Assembly (NCBI GenBank): GCA_038751365.1
Contig: JBCDGH010000001.1
Coordinates: 1-64,000 of the forward strand
DNA from: JBCDGH01 sp038751365
Lineage (GTDB): Bacteria > Patescibacteriota > JACMRA01
Direction of reading: 5' to 3'
DNA length: 64,000 nucleotides
Shown: positions 1 to 9,147 of the stretch, piece by piece
Layout: every line of letters begins with the position of its first letter
Numbering within the stretch: the first letter of the stretch is position 1
The notes under the pieces: generated by a model
Databases searched by the model: none
What the model was told of the DNA's origin: nothing
What the model saw: only the letters and a program-made list of their open reading frames with translations
Made by a program: the position numbers and the translations under genes

Positions 1-111
1 CGCTAGTTTAATTTACCATCTCACTATGTTGCTTATTCACTTTGACAATATCATTGTTGTGATCTTAATTTTATCAAAATTAGTTATATAATATTTCTTA
101 CTTTGAGATAT

Positions 112-1617
112 ATGAATGAGAAAAATCAAGCTGGAACTAAAAATCACAATGATGGAAGCGAACTATTATGGTCTGAGTCAAATAAGGAGGATATAGACAA
201 AGTTAATTCGCAGTTTTCAAGTAATAATGAATCTAATAGTTCTCGCTCTAGTATGTCTAAGGGTAAATCACTTTCTAGGTCGATTAGCAACTTTTTTAGG
301 ACTATAGGAGTAGTAACTGTCTTAATCTTAGTATGTATCAGTGCTTTATTCAGCTATATTCTTTTACAGCCTCAAAGCAATGTAAGTAAGTTGATTATAA
401 ATAATACTTTGCTTAATGATTTCATTGATTCAGACAAAGCTGAAAATGATTCGGGAACAATTATTAGAGAAGAAGCTGCTTCAAACATAACTAATATTTT
501 AGGTTTGGATAATGATCAAGGACCTTTTGAATTCGCTGAACCTGAAGATGCTAAGACGACTATAGAGCTGGTACAACTTGCTCTACCTTCAGTTTTATCT
601 TTGAGTATTAAAGAAGAGGGTAGTCGACTCGGTGATTCTAATTTGGTTTCTGGGACAGGTTTTATAGTTAGTGAGGATGGTTTAGTAGTTACCAATAAGC
701 ACGTTATTGCTAGTGAGTGCAATGATAATAGTAACAGTATCAATATATCTGGCTCGACAAACTCTCAGCAGGCTTATGAACTAGATCTTGTAAGCGTAGA
801 CCCGATAGATGATATTGCTATCTTAAAGATCAGAAATCCTGACAACACTACATTCTCTCCAGTTGACTTTGGAGATAGTAATAATACTAAAGTTGGCTCT
901 GAGGTTATAGCTATCGGTAATGTCTTAGGTCAACTACAGAATACTGTTACCAAAGGAATTATTTCTGGAACGAATAGAAGTGTCGAAACTTCAAGATCTA
1001 ATTCTATCGACGATAGTTGTACTCAATCTAGGGTTACTTTCATTGATAACCTAATTCAGACTGATGCTGCAATTAACAGGGGAAATTCTGGAGGACCTTT
1101 ATTTGATAGTTCTGGATTGTTGATTGGTATGAACACCTTGGGTACTTCTGATTCTCAAAACATCGGTTTTGCTTTATCTTCCAACTTAATACTCGCCAAT
1201 CTCAATAGTTATCGTGAAACTGGAATTATCACTCGACCAAGGTTAGGAATTTACAGCAGACCTCTTACACCCTTACAAAAGCAGGAAAGTGCCTGGTTGC
1301 CAGTGGACTATGGAGAGATACTCCTTAATCCTAGCGAGCTTGATTCTGCAGTTAGTACTGGTTCACCTGCAGATCAGATAGGATTACAAGCTGGTGATAT
1401 TATTCTTGAAGTGAACGGAGAAAAATTAGAAGCTACAGATCAAAACCCGTCACCACTCAGAAGAATTATTCTAAGTAAAAAACCAGACGAGGAAATCACC
1501 CTAACAGTAAGAAAAGCTACAAGAGGTAATTCAGTTAGTGGTTTTCAATACGAGTCTGATGATCAGGAATTGAGTGTGAAGTTGGGGGGTATAAGTTTTG
1601 AACTAAACAATAGGTAA
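112..1617 (+). CDS. HtrA/DegP-like membrane-anchored serine protease with PDZ domain
   Basis: Trypsin-like serine protease of the HtrA family, expected to degrade or handle misfolded proteins outside the membrane. A charged, Ser/Asn-rich N-terminal stretch is followed by one membrane segment at about residues 62-85. The protease domain carries the triad His (NKHVIA), Asp (DDIAILKI) and Ser (GNSGGPLF). A PDZ domain follows (SPADQIGLQAGDIILEVNGE). An ATG at 112 was chosen over the in-frame TTG at 103. A TATAAT-like box lies at 87-92. The 3' end overlaps the convergent map gene by 15 bp. The triad is complete, so an active enzyme is expected. Confidence 0.9.
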   Translation: MNEKNQAGTKNHNDGSELLWSESNKEDIDKVNSQFSSNNESNSSRSSMSKGKSLSRSISNFFRTIGVVTVLILVCISALFSYILLQPQSNVSKLIINNTLLNDFIDSDKAENDSGTIIREEAASNITNILGLDNDQGPFEFAEPEDAKTTIELVQLALPSVLSLSIKEEGSRLGDSNLVSGTGFIVSEDGLVVTNKHVIASECNDNSNSINISGSTNSQQAYELDLVSVDPIDDIAILKIRNPDNTTFSPVDFGDSNNTKVGSEVIAIGNVLGQLQNTVTKGIISGTNRSVETSRSNSIDDSCTQSRVTFIDNLIQTDAAINRGNSGGPLFDSSGLLIGMNTLGTSDSQNIGFALSSNLILANLNSYRETGIITRPRLGIYSRPLTPLQKQESAWLPVDYGEILLNPSELDSAVSTGSPADQIGLQAGDIILEVNGEKLEATDQNPSPLRRIILSKKPDEEITLTVRKATRGNSVSGFQYESDDQELSVKLGGISFELNNR

Positions 1618-2391
1618 AATATCTGCTTCTGCAACATCTGTGAGTACTTCATAACCTTTTTTAGTAACCAAAACTGAATGCTCGATATGTGCTGAATTTA
1701 CTCTTTCCTTGCTTATAACTATATCTAGATCACTACCCGGAGCTGGCACAAAATCTACTTCTCCACTACCTAGCGTGATCATTGGTTCGATAGCTATTAC
1801 CTGGTTTTCAAAGAGTCTAGCCCCTTTTCCTTTTTGCCCTGCATGTAGAATATGAGGTTCATCATGAGGTTTGTATCCTAAGCCATGACCACCCAGATCA
1901 AGGACATTTCCTAATCCAGCTTTCTTAACCACACTATTAACAGCAAATCCTATATCACCTACCTTCTTTCCAGCTTTTACTTCTCGAATACCTGCCCATA
2001 GTGCTTCTCTAGTTTTATCTACCAGTAATTTTGTTTCTGGTGCTACTTTACCTACAGTGATTAGAATACACATGTCACTAAATAGTCCTTTGTAATTAAC
2101 TCCACAATCGAAGCTTACAACACATGTTTCGGGAATAATTTTACTATCTGGAGACATTCCATGAACTACTTCTTCATTTAATTCAGTAATTAGAGCGTAG
2201 GGATATCCATACAAGCCTAGAAATGCCGGCTTAGCTTCATACTTATTTATAAAGTCAATTGCAAATCTATTTAGTTCACCTGCTGAGACACCTGGTTTGA
2301 CCATTTTTTCGATATGACTAAGACAACTAGCCAAAATCCTAGCACTGTATCTCAGTCTTTCTAAATCTGAGGAATTCTTAATAATCGACAT
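1603..2391 (-). CDS. map: Type I methionine aminopeptidase
   Basis: Removes the initiator methionine from nascent proteins. The 262-residue length suits a single-domain bacterial MetAP-I. The metal-ligand motifs can be followed: Asp in FDCGV, Asp in FSDM, His in GGHGLG, Glu in AIEPM and Glu in EHSVLVT. The usual NEVVCHGIP substrate motif appears as NEEVVHGMSP. A TATACA box lies 8 nt before the ATG, so the mRNA probably has almost no leader. Convergent with the HtrA-like gene. Confidence 0.95.
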   Translation of the reverse strand: MSIIKNSSDLERLRYSARILASCLSHIEKMVKPGVSAGELNRFAIDFINKYEAKPAFLGLYGYPYALITELNEEVVHGMSPDSKIIPETCVVSFDCGVNYKGLFSDMCILITVGKVAPETKLLVDKTREALWAGIREVKAGKKVGDIGFAVNSVVKKAGLGNVLDLGGHGLGYKPHDEPHILHAGQKGKGARLFENQVIAIEPMITLGSGEVDFVPAPGSDLDIVISKERVNSAHIEHSVLVTKKGYEVLTDVAEADILPIV

Positions 2392-2494
2392 CTAATAGAT
2401 GTATAAACACTGTTTCGTGTTTTAGTCTAGGTTAGATGTTTGATCTCGAAATTCTAGACAAAGCCGGAAAAATACTACTGTAATAAATATAGTT

Positions 2495-2743
2495 ATGAAT
2501 ACAATCTCTAAAATTATATTTGCTGCCTACACTCTCCTTGTTATTTTATTTAGTATTTCTGGATTTATATTCTTAGGCATATTAGCTGATGAAAATGTAA
2601 AATTTGATAGTTTCGCTAAGGTATACATTTTTGGTGTGGAGCTTAATTACAATGTTATACCCTACTCTTTAGGTTTTTTACTAATAGCCACAATAGCGAT
2701 ACAGATTGCTTTTTACTCTAAGTTTTTGAGAAAAAGTAATTAG
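2495..2743 (+). CDS. Small two-helix membrane protein, unknown function
   Basis: I do not recognise this 82-residue protein. It has two strongly hydrophobic segments (about residues 8-30 and 55-75) separated by a short polar loop, and a basic C-terminus ending in RKSN. A TAGACA box at 2455-2460 and TGTAAT at 2479-2484 (18-bp spacer) place transcription start about 4 nt before the ATG. This promoter arrangement matches other genes here and supports it as a real gene. Confidence 0.6.
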   Translation: MNTISKIIFAAYTLLVILFSISGFIFLGILADENVKFDSFAKVYIFGVELNYNVIPYSLGFLLIATIAIQIAFYSKFLRKSN

Positions 2744-2753
2744 CCTTGTTAGG

Positions 2754-2789
2754 TTGACTAAATTATCTTTCCCAACCTTTTATTGGTAT
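2754..2789 (+). promoter_or_regulatory. Leaderless-type promoter of the interrupted CMD gene
   Basis: TTGACT starts at 2754 and the ATG is at 2790, a distance of 36 nt. With a standard 17-bp spacer, transcription would start at the start codon. Confidence 0.5.
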
Positions 2790-2831
2790 ATGAGTGAAAT
2801 TACTAAAAAAGAAATTGGAGAAAAATTATTA

Positions 2832-2846
2832 GGCTCTCCCACAGAA
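2832..2846 (+). repeat. Left terminal inverted repeat of the IS
   Basis: Matches the reverse complement of 3566-3580 at 13 of 15 positions. Confidence 0.75.
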
Positions 2847-2852
2847 TAACGC

Positions 2853-3529
2853 CTAAATCAGTGGATTGTTTCTAAGATTTTTTAAAAGTAATTTGTAAAT
2901 ATTATCTTGTCTATGATTAAACCTAAATTCAGTTTCTTTTAAAAAGATTGGGAAATTAGACTCAGTCATACCATTAAATTTTGCTAGTCTCCGTTTTGCA
3001 TAAGCCCAAAATGATTCAATGCCATTTACGTGATTCTTACCTCTAGCAAATTCATTGTGAGAATGAAATATTCGATAATGCTCATATCCATTCAATACTA
3101 GTCCATCATATGCTTTCCAGCCATCTGTATACACTTTAGAATCTTCTAATACTTTTCCTTGAATAATAGGGAGTAATTCCTCTCTAGAACAGTGTTTAAC
3201 AATTTGAGTATACACACCACCATTACGTTTTAACAGTCCAAACACTGGTGTTTTACCAGCTGCTCCTCTTCCTCTTTTTCCTCTAACTCTTTTAGCTCCA
3301 AATATGATTCGTCTAATTCAACTTCACCACCAATATAGTCCTTACTTTCAATGATTGATATATTTGCTAATCTTTTTCTTAATAGAGTAAATATTCTTTC
3401 TGCCGTATTGATATGTACTCCTATGATATAGGCACATCTAGACGCAGTATTATCTGCAGAATAACACTTGAGAAGTAGTCTAAATTTAGCTTCAGAAAGT
3501 TTAGAACTTTTTATGTACTTGTTTTTCAT
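2853..3529 (-). pseudogene. ISXO2-like (IS1595 family) transposase, frameshifted
   Basis: The N-terminal part (3230-3529) holds the HTH-like region and the first catalytic Asp (EVELDESY). The C-terminal part (2853-3245) holds the second Asp (YTDGWKAYDGL) and the HVNGIESFW...AKRRL motif. In this family DESY is followed by FGAKRVRGKRGRGAAGKTP. That sequence is present, but in the other frame, beginning right after the TTT run at 3300-3302. Adding one base there would join the two parts into one protein of about 226 residues. No N-terminal zinc ribbon is visible. Confidence 0.8.
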
Positions 3530-3565
3530 GTCTTAATAAGGTTTATATACCATATTAAGTTATTG

Positions 3566-3580
3566 TTCTAGGGGAGAGCC
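3566..3580 (-). repeat. Right terminal inverted repeat of the IS
   Basis: Read on the minus strand it begins GGCTCTCCC, like the left end, and matches it at 13 of 15 positions. Confidence 0.75.
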
Positions 3581-4192
3581 ATAATTAAAACAAAATAGAC
3601 CAGATGAGTACGAGAATGTTATCAACGGCTTAGCTAAACTTTCTCCTGAGTTAGGTGATTTTCTGTTGGAGTTTGTGTATGGGTCTGTCTGGTCAAGATC
3701 GTATACTGAGAGCCCAACTATTGATGTTAAAACTAGAGCTCTGGTGACCATTTCCTGTTTAGCTTCTACGTCAATGATGCCTCAACTGAAGTCTCATATT
3801 GGAGGAGCTTTGAAAGTCGGGGTAAAGAAAGAAGAAATCATCGAGTCTTTGGTACATTTATCTGTTTATGCCGGCTTTCCTAAAGCAATCAATGCCCTGA
3901 AAGTAGCTCAGGAAGTGTTTAAAGATTTTTAGTAAGTCGGTTATAGGATATTATAGGCAGTTCTGAGATATAATATAAACCTATATCCATGCACTTTTTT
4001 AGTTTGTTTACCATCTCTTAGTAGCTAAAATTACTCTAATTCTATGGTTACTTATTTTGAGTATAATGTGATATTGTAAATACCAACTTTGTCTAATTAC
4101 TCTACATATAGAGGTTCAACGTTAGTTTTACTAATATAGTTTGTTAAGTTATACTATCTCTCAATCAAAAAACAAAAACTAAAAAAATATAC

Positions 4193-4789
4193 ATGTTCGC
4201 ACAAGCAAATAAACCAAAAAACAAATATGAAAGAGTCATGCCAGTACCGTCGGTTGGAGAGATAAATAGAAAAGAAGCTTCTCTAACCGAAATTTTAGAT
4301 AAAATAGAGATGGTGGAAAAGCATATGTCTAAATATGCACATGACAAGTTGTTATCACAATCTCAGGAGTATAAAAATCAAAAAACTGATGTGGTAAAGA
4401 TACTAAACCCAAATGCGTTTATATTTGAGGTGTTCAAGTATATAGATAAATATGGATATACTTTTGACCTGTGGAAGTTTGATATTAAAAAAATGAGAAA
4501 CATTGATCTTGCTGGTGCTGGTGATTTTACTATTGGTAAATTAGGCAATGCTTTATCAGAAAAGCTAAAAACTTACTCTGAACAAGATATTAATATTCAA
4601 ATTAGTAGATATCGCGGAGATGAGTTTATGGTATTAATACCAGAAAAAAATAGTGCTGGAGAAATAATCGATAAGCAAGAGATTATTAATGATTTCACAG
4701 CAGAAATTCAAAAAATAAGTGCAGAGTCTTATGATATAAGAAAGAGAAGTTGTAGAAAAAAACTTAGATATCCATTCCTACACTTATGA
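4193..4789 (+). CDS. GGDEF-like domain protein, N-terminal part of a frameshifted gene
   Basis: The 198-residue product has a charged N-terminus and then a diguanylate-cyclase-like core: FDIKKMRNID matches the usual DxDxFKxxND region and RYRGDEF (141-145) matches RYGGDEF. The signature has Arg in place of the first Gly, so cyclase activity is uncertain. Relatives may bind nucleotide or act as degenerate sensors. After residue 185 the frame runs into an unrelated tail (PFLHL). In the frame one base further on, the sequence continues coherently into the ORF at 4830. The likely shift point is the A7 run at 4756-4762. The leader before the ATG is unusually A-rich. Confidence 0.6.
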   Translation: MFAQANKPKNKYERVMPVPSVGEINRKEASLTEILDKIEMVEKHMSKYAHDKLLSQSQEYKNQKTDVVKILNPNAFIFEVFKYIDKYGYTFDLWKFDIKKMRNIDLAGAGDFTIGKLGNALSEKLKTYSEQDINIQISRYRGDEFMVLIPEKNSAGEIIDKQEIINDFTAEIQKISAESYDIRKRSCRKKLRYPFLHL

Positions 4790-4829
4790 GCTAGATGATG
4801 AAGAAAAGTTTAATAATTTAATTTATAAA

Positions 4830-5915
4830 ATGTTAACCAAAAAAACTATTTCCGACCCAGATGAGTTAACATCAGTCAAAGATGAGGTAAGAAATTCTAC
4901 TGTACATGATACATTTAACGAAGGGTTTTCAAAAACACTAGAAGATAACAAAATCAAGGAAAAATTTCAAAAAATGATTAGAACAGACCCTTCGCTTGGT
5001 AAAATATTAATACCAGCAGCTAGCCTAGGAAAAAAATTTATAAGCGATGCAATTACAGCTCTGGATTTCTTAAATTCTAGTCCTTTTGTTGAGGGCGAAA
5101 CTTTGTATCAAATGGGTAATATTTATGAAAAAATAGACAAGAAAAACATACTAGCGTGTGTATCAGTTGATTTTTTATTTTTAAAATATGTTAATGGTTA
5201 CAGCAATACTGAAGGTGATAGATTTATTGAGTCAATCTGGAAACTAATAACGAACAAACTAAAAGAACCAAAATATAAATCTTTAGCTGAAAGAATTCTT
5301 TTTCATACTGATAGGTATAAACCTATTTTAAGTTTAAAAAAAAGTTTATCTTTAGGTCTTGGCTCACAAAATGAAAGGCTTTTTAATGATTTGGTTAAAG
5401 AGTTAAATGCATATGCAATGCACGATTTTGAAATCATGAATGAAGACGAAAGGATAAAAATAACTGCTCCATATGGAATTTCAAATGTAGAATCTGTGGA
5501 TGCACTATCTAATAAGCCTGAAATTGAGAAAAATAGCTTTTTTAAGGATCAAGCTAATGATGCTTCTGATAATGTAAAGTATAATTTACTTCAGTCTGAA
5601 ATTTTTGTTGAAACTATTATTAAAATACTATCTAACCCAGAAGAATATAATGAAAATAAAATGGCGGATAGTAATGACAAACTATTATTTGCAATATCTG
5701 ATTATTTTTTAAATTCAGCGACTAGAGGAGATGAACATTGCTCAGAAATGCTTGAATATTTATATAAAGTCCAAACTAACGAGAATTCTAATCATAATAA
5801 TCTCCCCTCAGAATCAATAGCCATTGGTAAATTATTGTTTCAATATCTAGACGCTAAAGATCTCTTAAATAAAGATCAAATAAATAAATACAAAGAATCA
5901 TTTGATACTATTTAA
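4830..5915 (+). CDS. C-terminal part of the frameshifted GGDEF-like gene, unknown domain
   Basis: The 361 residues match no family I recognise. They are mostly helical and charged, without membrane segments. The same frame is open from about 4740, before this ATG, and reads VEKNLDIHSYTYELDDEEKF into MLTKKT. The ATG at 4830 is therefore probably internal, and the true product one fused protein of about 570 residues encoded from 4193 to 5915. Deleting one A from the A7 run at 4756-4762 restores this fusion. Convergent with ftsE, with about 30 bp between. Confidence 0.5.
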   Translation: MLTKKTISDPDELTSVKDEVRNSTVHDTFNEGFSKTLEDNKIKEKFQKMIRTDPSLGKILIPAASLGKKFISDAITALDFLNSSPFVEGETLYQMGNIYEKIDKKNILACVSVDFLFLKYVNGYSNTEGDRFIESIWKLITNKLKEPKYKSLAERILFHTDRYKPILSLKKSLSLGLGSQNERLFNDLVKELNAYAMHDFEIMNEDERIKITAPYGISNVESVDALSNKPEIEKNSFFKDQANDASDNVKYNLLQSEIFVETIIKILSNPEEYNENKMADSNDKLLFAISDYFLNSATRGDEHCSEMLEYLYKVQTNENSNHNNLPSESIAIGKLLFQYLDAKDLLNKDQINKYKESFDTI

Positions 5916-5944
5916 TGTCAGGAATAAAGTAACTTATTTTAGAC

Positions 5945-6631
5945 TTAAATATAATACAGTCCTATCTCCTGATCTAGAATAACCTGACCTTTTTGTACTG
6001 TTACCACACGTTTTTTTAGTTTATCCACTACTTCTTGTTCGTGAGTAGCTAGTATTACAGTAGTTCCTGAATTATTTATTTTCAGTAGTAAAGTTATAAT
6101 ATCGTAGGTATTCGCTTTGTCTAGCTGACCAGTAGGCTCGTCAGCAATAAGTAGGATAGGGTTGTGCGATAGAGCCCGCGCGATAGAAACTCTTTGTTTT
6201 TCTCCTCCACTTAGTTCTTTAGGGTAGTTCTTGGCTTTTTCAGGAATACCAACTAATTCTAAAAGTCTAGGTACATCTCTTGATATCTCCTTCTTACTTG
6301 CCCCAGCCACCTCCATGGCAAGACTTACGTTTTCAAAAACTGTGCGGCTAGGTAATAGCTTATAGTCCTGGAAAATATAGCCAATTCTACGTCTTAAGTA
6401 GGGTAAAAACTCAGGTTTAATTTTATCAACGCGGATGTCTTCGATCCAGACCTCACCCTCATTATCCGGCCTCTCTTCTCCAGTTAACATTTTTAGAAGG
6501 GTTGATTTACCCGCACCAGAATGTCCGATAATAGACACAAATTCACCAGCTTCAATAGTAAGGTTAATAGATTCAAGTGATGATTGTTGCTTGTTAGAGT
6601 ACTTTTTACTTACATTAACTAGGCGTATCAT
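5945..6631 (-). CDS. ftsE: Cell-division ATP-binding protein FtsE
   Basis: ABC ATPase that with FtsX links the divisome to cell-wall hydrolysis. Motifs: Walker A GHSGAGKSTL, signature LSGGEKQRVSIARAL, Walker B ILLIADEPTG and the switch His in ATHEQEV. The start at 6631 gives the typical MIRLVNVSKKY opening and 228 residues; the in-frame start at 6670 adds an atypical tail. On the minus strand TTGACA (6665-6670) and TAACAT (6642-6647) form a promoter with a 17-bp spacer. ftsX is not next to it, since the neighbour at 5915 is convergent. Confidence 0.9.
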   Translation of the reverse strand: MIRLVNVSKKYSNKQQSSLESINLTIEAGEFVSIIGHSGAGKSTLLKMLTGEERPDNEGEVWIEDIRVDKIKPEFLPYLRRRIGYIFQDYKLLPSRTVFENVSLAMEVAGASKKEISRDVPRLLELVGIPEKAKNYPKELSGGEKQRVSIARALSHNPILLIADEPTGQLDKANTYDIITLLLKINNSGTTVILATHEQEVVDKLKKRVVTVQKGQVILDQEIGLYYI

Positions 6632-6745
6632 AATCGTTGTGATGTTAAAGTACAATACTATGGTTGTCAACGAACTTTAAGTAGTCTATAATTGACAAAG
6701 TATCAGTACATTAGTTACAACTCAAAATATTAAACAAAAAAATTT

Positions 6746-7000
6746 ATGAATCTACTAAAATTTTATAGAAATGGTCTGAAAAATCCAAATACTAGATGGG
6801 CTTTTATTCTTTTTACTTTTCTATACTTATTGAGTCCGATAGATTTGATATTTGATTTTATTCCTTTTTTCGGTCAGATTGATGATATTGCTTTGATATT
6901 TGTTTTCATTACTGAAATGTTTAAGATTTTAGTGCTTCGAAAGCCTAAGAAAGAACGCAAAAAGAGCTTTGTTGATGTAGCATATAAATCTAAAAGCTAG
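6746..7000 (+). CDS. DUF1232 (YkvA-like) small membrane protein
   Basis: The 84-residue protein contains the DUF1232 signature LYLLSPIDLIFDFIPFFGQIDD within two hydrophobic stretches (about residues 17-37 and 45-63), followed by a basic tail. The function of the family is unknown. A TTGACA at 6692-6697 with TTACAA at 6715-6720 is the likely promoter, back to back with that of ftsE. The short leader is A-rich with no Shine-Dalgarno. Confidence 0.85.
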   Translation: MNLLKFYRNGLKNPNTRWAFILFTFLYLLSPIDLIFDFIPFFGQIDDIALIFVFITEMFKILVLRKPKKERKKSFVDVAYKSKS

Positions 7001-7023
7001 ACTTCTTATACCAAAATACATGT

Positions 7024-8181
7024 TTACTGGTGGTGTGAGTGCCTATGATGCTTTGATTTGGGTAAGTATTTTAAGAAAGCCGGAGGATACTTTATGAAGT
7101 AAGCACCTAGGAAAGTAGATATTGGTACGGCAATAATTAAAGTAATACTACCAATCAAGGTTCTTACTATCTCCTCAGCAATATACTCACTATTGGCAAT
7201 AACCCATATAGGTTGGTTTTGAGTTATACTGAAGGTTAGTAGCAGAGGTAATGATACTCCAGCATAAGCTAAGGCTAAGGTATTTATAAGTGAGGCAATA
7301 TGATCCTTACCTACGTTCATACCTCTTTTTATGAGACTCCACAAGTTGATTGAGTTGTCTACATCGTGGATTTCCTCAACAATGGACACTTGTGAGATTG
7401 TAATATCATCCAGAATACCTAAAGTTCCTACAATTATCCCTGCAAGTAACAGTCCAGTAACGTCAATAGTTCCGGACTCGTTGGCTTGTAAGTAGAAGGC
7501 TTCTTCAGTACCCAGACCGAATAGATAAGTTATATCCACCGCCCACACCGATAACATAATAGCTATGGAAATAGTTAAGAAAGTTGCGATTAAAGAAACG
7601 GTAGTCTTTCGATTGAATCCATGCGCAAGGTACATAGAAGCAAAGGCTATAGCTACGGAGCCTGTTAGACCTATTACAATAGGATTCTGACCTATTTGTA
7701 AATTGGGAATCAAATACCTAAGTAGTATCAAAATACTAATAATTAAGCCTAAAATTGAATTTATACCTTTCCAACCTGATACAGCTACAGTCACCAAAAT
7801 CGTTAAAATAACTATCAAGTATATTGAGTCTAATCTATACTTATCTACTACAAAATAACTTAGCTCATCTTGGAAGCTAGTTTCCATAACTATAACTCTA
7901 TCTCCCTCTGCAATTTTCTGACCTTCTTGTATTCTGCCTACTTTTTCAAAGTTAACTTCTTTAAATTGCCCTTTTGAGGGTCCTTCAGTTAGCTCTACTT
8001 CTAGCGTTGCTCGATAATTTGTTTCGTCACTAATATCTACGGAAATAACTTTCCTAACATAGCCTTTATAATACTGGTTTACGTTGGGTGGAGTATTATC
8101 TTGAGCTTTAGTTTGAATACCTGTGAGTAAAATTAGCCCGAAGGTGGCGATCAGAACAATTTTAAAAATTAGGTTTTTCAT
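7024..8181 (-). CDS. YibE/F family multipass membrane protein
   Basis: 385 residues: a signal-type N-terminal helix, a beta-rich outside domain (about residues 30-115, like the YibE N-terminal part), then about seven to eight membrane helices. The motif GTLGILDDITISQVSIVEEI is typical of YibE/F proteins. The C-terminus is His-rich (HHRHSHHQ) and might bind metal. The molecular function of the family is not established. It starts 5 bp after the end of folD on the same strand, so the two are probably co-transcribed. Confidence 0.85.
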   Translation of the reverse strand: MKNLIFKIVLIATFGLILLTGIQTKAQDNTPPNVNQYYKGYVRKVISVDISDETNYRATLEVELTEGPSKGQFKEVNFEKVGRIQEGQKIAEGDRVIVMETSFQDELSYFVVDKYRLDSIYLIVILTILVTVAVSGWKGINSILGLIISILILLRYLIPNLQIGQNPIVIGLTGSVAIAFASMYLAHGFNRKTTVSLIATFLTISIAIMLSVWAVDITYLFGLGTEEAFYLQANESGTIDVTGLLLAGIIVGTLGILDDITISQVSIVEEIHDVDNSINLWSLIKRGMNVGKDHIASLINTLALAYAGVSLPLLLTFSITQNQPIWVIANSEYIAEEIVRTLIGSITLIIAVPISTFLGAYFIKYPPAFLKYLPKSKHHRHSHHQ

Positions 8182-8185
8182 AAGA

Positions 8186-9046
8186 TTAGATTTTGCGAGT
8201 GTGAAGTTTGAGTAGGTTATAAAATAAATACAACACAGTTAATTTTCCTATTCCATTAGGGCTTGGGCACAGCATTATGTCTTCTCTCATATTTGTGTAA
8301 TCTACATCTCCAACCAAACTCCCATTTTCTTCACTAGTTGAAGCGTCGATAATTATACTTTTACTCTTGATCCATTCCTTATTTACTAAATTCGGTTTAC
8401 CGGCAGCTGAAACTACAACATCTCCTAATTTACAAAGCTCTTGAGGGTTACTAGTAAATTTGTTCAGAGATATGATGCTGGCAGATCGAGATTCTAGGTA
8501 TCCCAATAAAGGGCTTCCAACTAATTTCCCTTGACCAATGACCGCTACTACTTTGCCTTGCAAATTAAGCTTTTGGCTGAGTTTATCTTCTAAATTATTG
8601 TTCACGTCAAACATATCTTTGAGGACTAAGTCAATGGCTCCAACGGTAGGACTCAAAAATCCCTGTCGCCATAATTCATACTTGCCCTGACCTAATAGAT
8701 CTATGTCCTTGTAGGTGGGAATTTGTGATACTAATTGCTCTAGGTAGGTAGGTATTGGAAGTTGAAAAATCAGACCATCGTGTGGTTTAGACTTCTCATC
8801 CCGTTGCGTCAAAATTTTGGACTTATCAACACCGTCTTGATAAAGAAACTTATTGACCTTAATGCCTAGCTTACTACCTAGTTTCTGTTTGATACCTACA
8901 TATTTTGTGGAAGCAAAATCGTTTCCGACTTGTACTACATCAAGTTCTAGCTGTTTGTCTAGAGCCTTTAAGTTATTGTTTAAGTAGGTTTCGAACTGCT
9001 GTATTATTGGTTTGCTATTGTATAGCACAAACAAACTTAGACGCAT
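8186..9046 (-). CDS. folD: FolD: methylene-tetrahydrofolate dehydrogenase/cyclohydrolase
   Basis: Bifunctional one-carbon folate enzyme making 10-formyl-THF from 5,10-methylene-THF. Seen: the STKYVGIKQK segment with the catalytic Lys, the FQLPIP substrate loop, the KDIDLLGQGKYELW region (usually KDVDGFH), the nucleotide-binding VAVIGQGKLVGSPLLGYLE and the C-terminal PSPNGIGKLTV (usually TPVPGGVGPMT). Many family positions are changed, which is common in reduced genomes, but both halves are present. The ATG at 9046 gives 286 residues; a TTG at 9076 would add ten. Leads into the YibE/F gene. Confidence 0.85.
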   Translation of the reverse strand: MRLSLFVLYNSKPIIQQFETYLNNNLKALDKQLELDVVQVGNDFASTKYVGIKQKLGSKLGIKVNKFLYQDGVDKSKILTQRDEKSKPHDGLIFQLPIPTYLEQLVSQIPTYKDIDLLGQGKYELWRQGFLSPTVGAIDLVLKDMFDVNNNLEDKLSQKLNLQGKVVAVIGQGKLVGSPLLGYLESRSASIISLNKFTSNPQELCKLGDVVVSAAGKPNLVNKEWIKSKSIIIDASTSEENGSLVGDVDYTNMREDIMLCPSPNGIGKLTVLYLFYNLLKLHTRKI

Positions 9047-9112
9047 TTTTTTTAATAAGTCAATTGCCTCTGGCAATGCTATTTGAAAGCTAAAATGATA
9101 CTTATAAGTTTC

Positions 9113-9147
9113 TTGACAGCTATGATCGTTCGCATATTTCTTTCAAA
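9113..9147 (+). promoter_or_regulatory. Leaderless-type promoter
   Basis: TTGACA starts 35 nt before the ATG at 9148. A TATTTC box lies at 9135-9140. Confidence 0.5.

Larger units (their letters stand above)
2832..3580 (-). mobile_element. IS1595-type insertion sequence (ISXO2-like transposase), about 749 bp
   Basis: Terminal inverted repeats start with GGCTCTCCC at both ends. Flanks are ATTATTA (2825-2831) and ATAATTA (3581-3587), an imperfect 7-bp direct repeat that may be a decayed target duplication. The single transposase gene lies on the minus strand and is frameshifted, so the element is probably not autonomous. Confidence 0.8.
2790..3932 (+). pseudogene. Carboxymuconolactone-decarboxylase-like gene interrupted by an IS element
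   Basis: The gene starts at 2790 with MSEITKKEIGEKLL and is cut at 2831 by an insertion sequence. The same product resumes after 3580 as KQNRPDEYENVINGL and runs to the stop at 3930-3932. The downstream part fits the gamma-CMD family (TRALVTISCLAS, LKSHIGGALKVGVKKEEI, SVYAGFPKAI). Removing the element and one copy of an imperfect target duplication restores a continuous small CMD protein of about 130 residues. The 3' piece could start internally (for example GTG near 3666) but would lack the N-terminal helices. It is probably inactive. Confidence 0.75.
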
